Positions 38,895-40,099 of a stretch of 40,099 nt of DNA are shown here, one piece after another. The position numbers and the translations under genes were made by a program. The DNA lies in the IMG/VR virus record IMGVR_UViG_3300013137_000719, positions 1-40,099 of that record, one strand, 5' to 3'. The notes below the pieces were generated by a model. The model saw only the letters and a program-made list of their open reading frames with translations, was not told the origin of the DNA and ran no database searches. The stretch comes from a virus. Every line of letters starts with the position of its first letter. Position 1 is the first letter of the stretch.

Positions 38895-39074
38895 GCTTTT
38901 GCATAGAAGTGCTCCTAAATACGTACCCACTTTTACTAGGGCTGTTCTCTTCTCTTCTTCTTATATATTTAGAAGATTTTATTATTATTTAGAGAGTTAG
39001 AGCCCCAGGAACTGAGGGCTCTAGAACTCAAGCCAAAAGTGAGGACGCATTTAGGAGCACTTCTATGCAAAAGC
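38895..39074. repeat. 40-bp inverted repeat with 100-bp AT-rich spacer
   Basis: Left arm 38895-38934 and right arm 39035-39074 are inverted copies: 26 bp are perfect (38895-38920 with 39049-39074, starting GCTTTTGCATAG) and 37 of 40 match overall. The spacer has a pyrimidine tract (TTCTCTTCTCTTCTTCTT), an AT-rich stretch of TTA repeats, and an inner hairpin TAGAGCCC/GGGCTCTA. The region lies between divergent promoters next to the terminase. Candidate roles are a packaging or cos/pac-like site, an operator array, an origin, or ends of a mobile segment. No gene is seen between 38849 and 39135. Confidence 0.85.
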
Positions 39075-39121
39075 ACCCCCCCTCTTCTTTCCCAGAAACC
39101 CCTCGTCCCCCAGCCCTTCTG

Positions 39122-39130
39122 TGGTATCCT
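39122..39130 (+). promoter_or_regulatory. Extended -10 promoter of the HNH-like gene (leaderless)
   Basis: TG-G-TATCCT on the plus strand with 5 nt to the ATG at 39136. No Shine-Dalgarno. It shares TGTGGTATC with the recombination-cassette promoter. Confidence 0.6.
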
Positions 39131-39135
39131 CAGTC

Positions 39136-40017
39136 ATGCTGAAAGACCCTTCCCCCCAGCTTGAGGCTTGGCTCAATAGCAATCGGGGTGCGTGTTACCT
39201 ACCTACCGTTACTAGGGCTACCTCTGCCCGCGACCAAGAAGAGAAGTGGGTATCAGATGATATATGTTGGGTTTTGGCGGGGGCTCGGGATGACACTACC
39301 TGGTTTACTAAAGAAGAATGTCTTAAATTATTTGGAGATTCTAAATTAGAACAAGAATTTTTTGATCTTTATGATAGACGACTATATACGATACAATCTA
39401 TTTTAGATACTAAGTTAGACAAACATCCCCGACGTAAAGAAGAACGAGTTCTTTATGAATTTCGTTGGATAAATAATAAACGTATTCGTACCCTCGAGAA
39501 AAAACCTACCCATTTAGAACCTAAATATATAGGTAAAGAAGTGGCTGATGGTTATATTATTGAATCTTTACTTTATAAGTATACTCGAGATCGGTTAATC
39601 TTGTTATATGAAAAGAAGGATCTTCCCCTTGTCTATCATCCTACTAAGAAAGATAAGTATGCGGTCTATGCTGTCGTAGTTAAAAATAAAGATCGTAAAT
39701 GTATAAAACTTTGCAATTTACTTATCAAACATAATATAAACGACCAAAGATTTAAACATAATAAACGATATTCTTCGGAATATAAGATTTATACACATCT
39801 AAAAAATAGGAAAAAACCTATGGTTTGGTTATCGTTTCAAGACTTCTTACAGGATCTTCCTAAAAAACCAGATCCGATTGCTCGACTATATCGTCGTAAC
39901 AAAAAGTTACCATATAGTAAAGATAATATATATTGGAAGGTACCTATCCGATTACCTGAAATCCGGGATTCCGAGCTATATACTCTTCCTTTAGATGATC
40001 TGGAACTATCGCTCTGA
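39136..40017 (+). CDS. Putative degenerate HNH homing-endonuclease-like protein
   Basis: The 293-residue basic protein opposes the terminase operon. Its C-terminal 80 residues follow the outline of phage HNH endonucleases of the form 'PEYxxWxxMKxR...RWxxSFxxFLxDMGxxPxxxxxxRxxNxxxYxxxNCRWAT': SSEYKIYTHLKNRKKP, VWLSFQDFLQDLPKKPDP, then RRNKKLPYSKDNIYWKV. The Asp/His residues expected for catalysis (as in 'HSIDRIDN') appear lost, so activity is doubtful. The N-terminal 200 residues are unrecognised. I chose the ATG at 39136 over GTG 39121 because it sits exactly where a leaderless transcript would begin. It overlaps antisense the end of a leftward gene by 74 bp. Homing endonucleases often target terminase genes, which fits the neighbouring split TerL. 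Confidence 0.55.
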   Translation: MLKDPSPQLEAWLNSNRGACYLPTVTRATSARDQEEKWVSDDICWVLAGARDDTTWFTKEECLKLFGDSKLEQEFFDLYDRRLYTIQSILDTKLDKHPRRKEERVLYEFRWINNKRIRTLEKKPTHLEPKYIGKEVADGYIIESLLYKYTRDRLILLYEKKDLPLVYHPTKKDKYAVYAVVVKNKDRKCIKLCNLLIKHNINDQRFKHNKRYSSEYKIYTHLKNRKKPMVWLSFQDFLQDLPKKPDPIARLYRRNKKLPYSKDNIYWKVPIRLPEIRDSELYTLPLDDLELSL

Positions 40018-40099
40018 CTTCAATTCCAGTAAAATCTTCTTTAATAGCTTGAATTAAGATGCCATATTGATTCTTCATCTGTGGATTACTGAGGATCTC
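39944..40099 (-). CDS. C-terminal end of a leftward gene entering from the right edge
   Basis: An open frame of 51 codons on the minus strand runs from the window edge to TAG at 39944: EILSNPQMKNQYGILIQAIK, EDFTGIEVRAIVPDHLKEEY, IARNPGFQVIG. The portion from 40018 to 40099 has no competing gene and looks like ordinary protein. The last 74 bp overlap the HNH-like gene in antisense. I cannot name the family; a missing TerL ATPase half is tempting from position, but no Walker motif is in view. Confidence 0.5.
   Translation of the reverse strand, partial: EILSNPQMKNQYGILIQAIKEDFTGIEVRAIVPDHLKEEYIARNPGFQVIG

Noticed and set aside
38895-39074. Insertion sequence or MITE
   Set aside because: There is an inverted repeat but no transposase and no clear target-site duplication; divergent promoters at both edges fit a control region better.
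1-40099. tRNA genes, integrase, phage repressor, attachment sites
   Set aside because: I found no cloverleaf-like sequences, recombinase motifs or repressor-like genes on reading both strands; absence by eye is not proof.

Overview
The window is a 40-kb piece of an AT-rich tailed-phage genome (or an uncharacterised prophage or metagenomic phage contig) with HK97-type head genes and a very long siphovirus-type tail module. An o-spanin lipoprotein with a lipobox, nested with an i-spanin, points to a diderm (Gram-negative) host. I could not infer the host genus. No integrase, repressor, tRNA, rRNA, CRISPR array or insertion sequence is visible.

Layout. From 1 to 9.6 kb genes run rightward: the end of a collagen-like tail fibre, a beta-propeller protein, a membrane-anchored PAS protein, then a recombination cassette (gp32-like ssDNA-binding protein, RecA/UvsX-like recombinase, Mor-like small DNA-binding protein, SbcD/gp47-like and SbcC/gp46-like nuclease subunits, an unknown, a PD-(D/E)XK resolvase-like nuclease, an unknown). 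From 38.8 kb down to 9.6 kb genes run leftward in the order terminase nuclease domain, portal, prohead protease, major capsid protein, connector and adaptor, a three-module glycosyltransferase, tail completion proteins, a Com-like zinc ribbon, tail tube, frameshifted tail assembly chaperones, a 2952-residue tape measure, tail hub, tail-tip protein, then a lysis group (holin candidate, spanins, a metallophosphoesterase, a transglycosylase). The two transcription directions converge at 9.62 kb. At the right end a divergent gene with a degenerate HNH homing-endonuclease look (39136-40017, +) faces the terminase fragment across an inverted-repeat control region, and the tail of another leftward gene enters from the right edge.

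Regulation visible in the sequence. An extended -10 motif, TGnTATAAT and close variants, recurs at transcription-unit starts without a good -35. At four genes the ATG lies only 5-7 nt after the -10 with no Shine-Dalgarno, which predicts leaderless mRNAs. The recombinase gene has its Shine-Dalgarno 60 nt from the ATG, and a perfect 17-bp hairpin fills the gap exactly so that folding restores an 8-nt spacing. The tail chaperone pair has a textbook -1 heptamer (CCCTTTA). Several further perfect hairpins sit inside coding regions.

The strongest candidates for something undescribed are the leaderless-promoter set, the hairpin-bridged start of the recombinase gene, the symmetric inverted-repeat region between a split terminase and an HNH-like gene, and the glycosyltransferase embedded in the virion operon.
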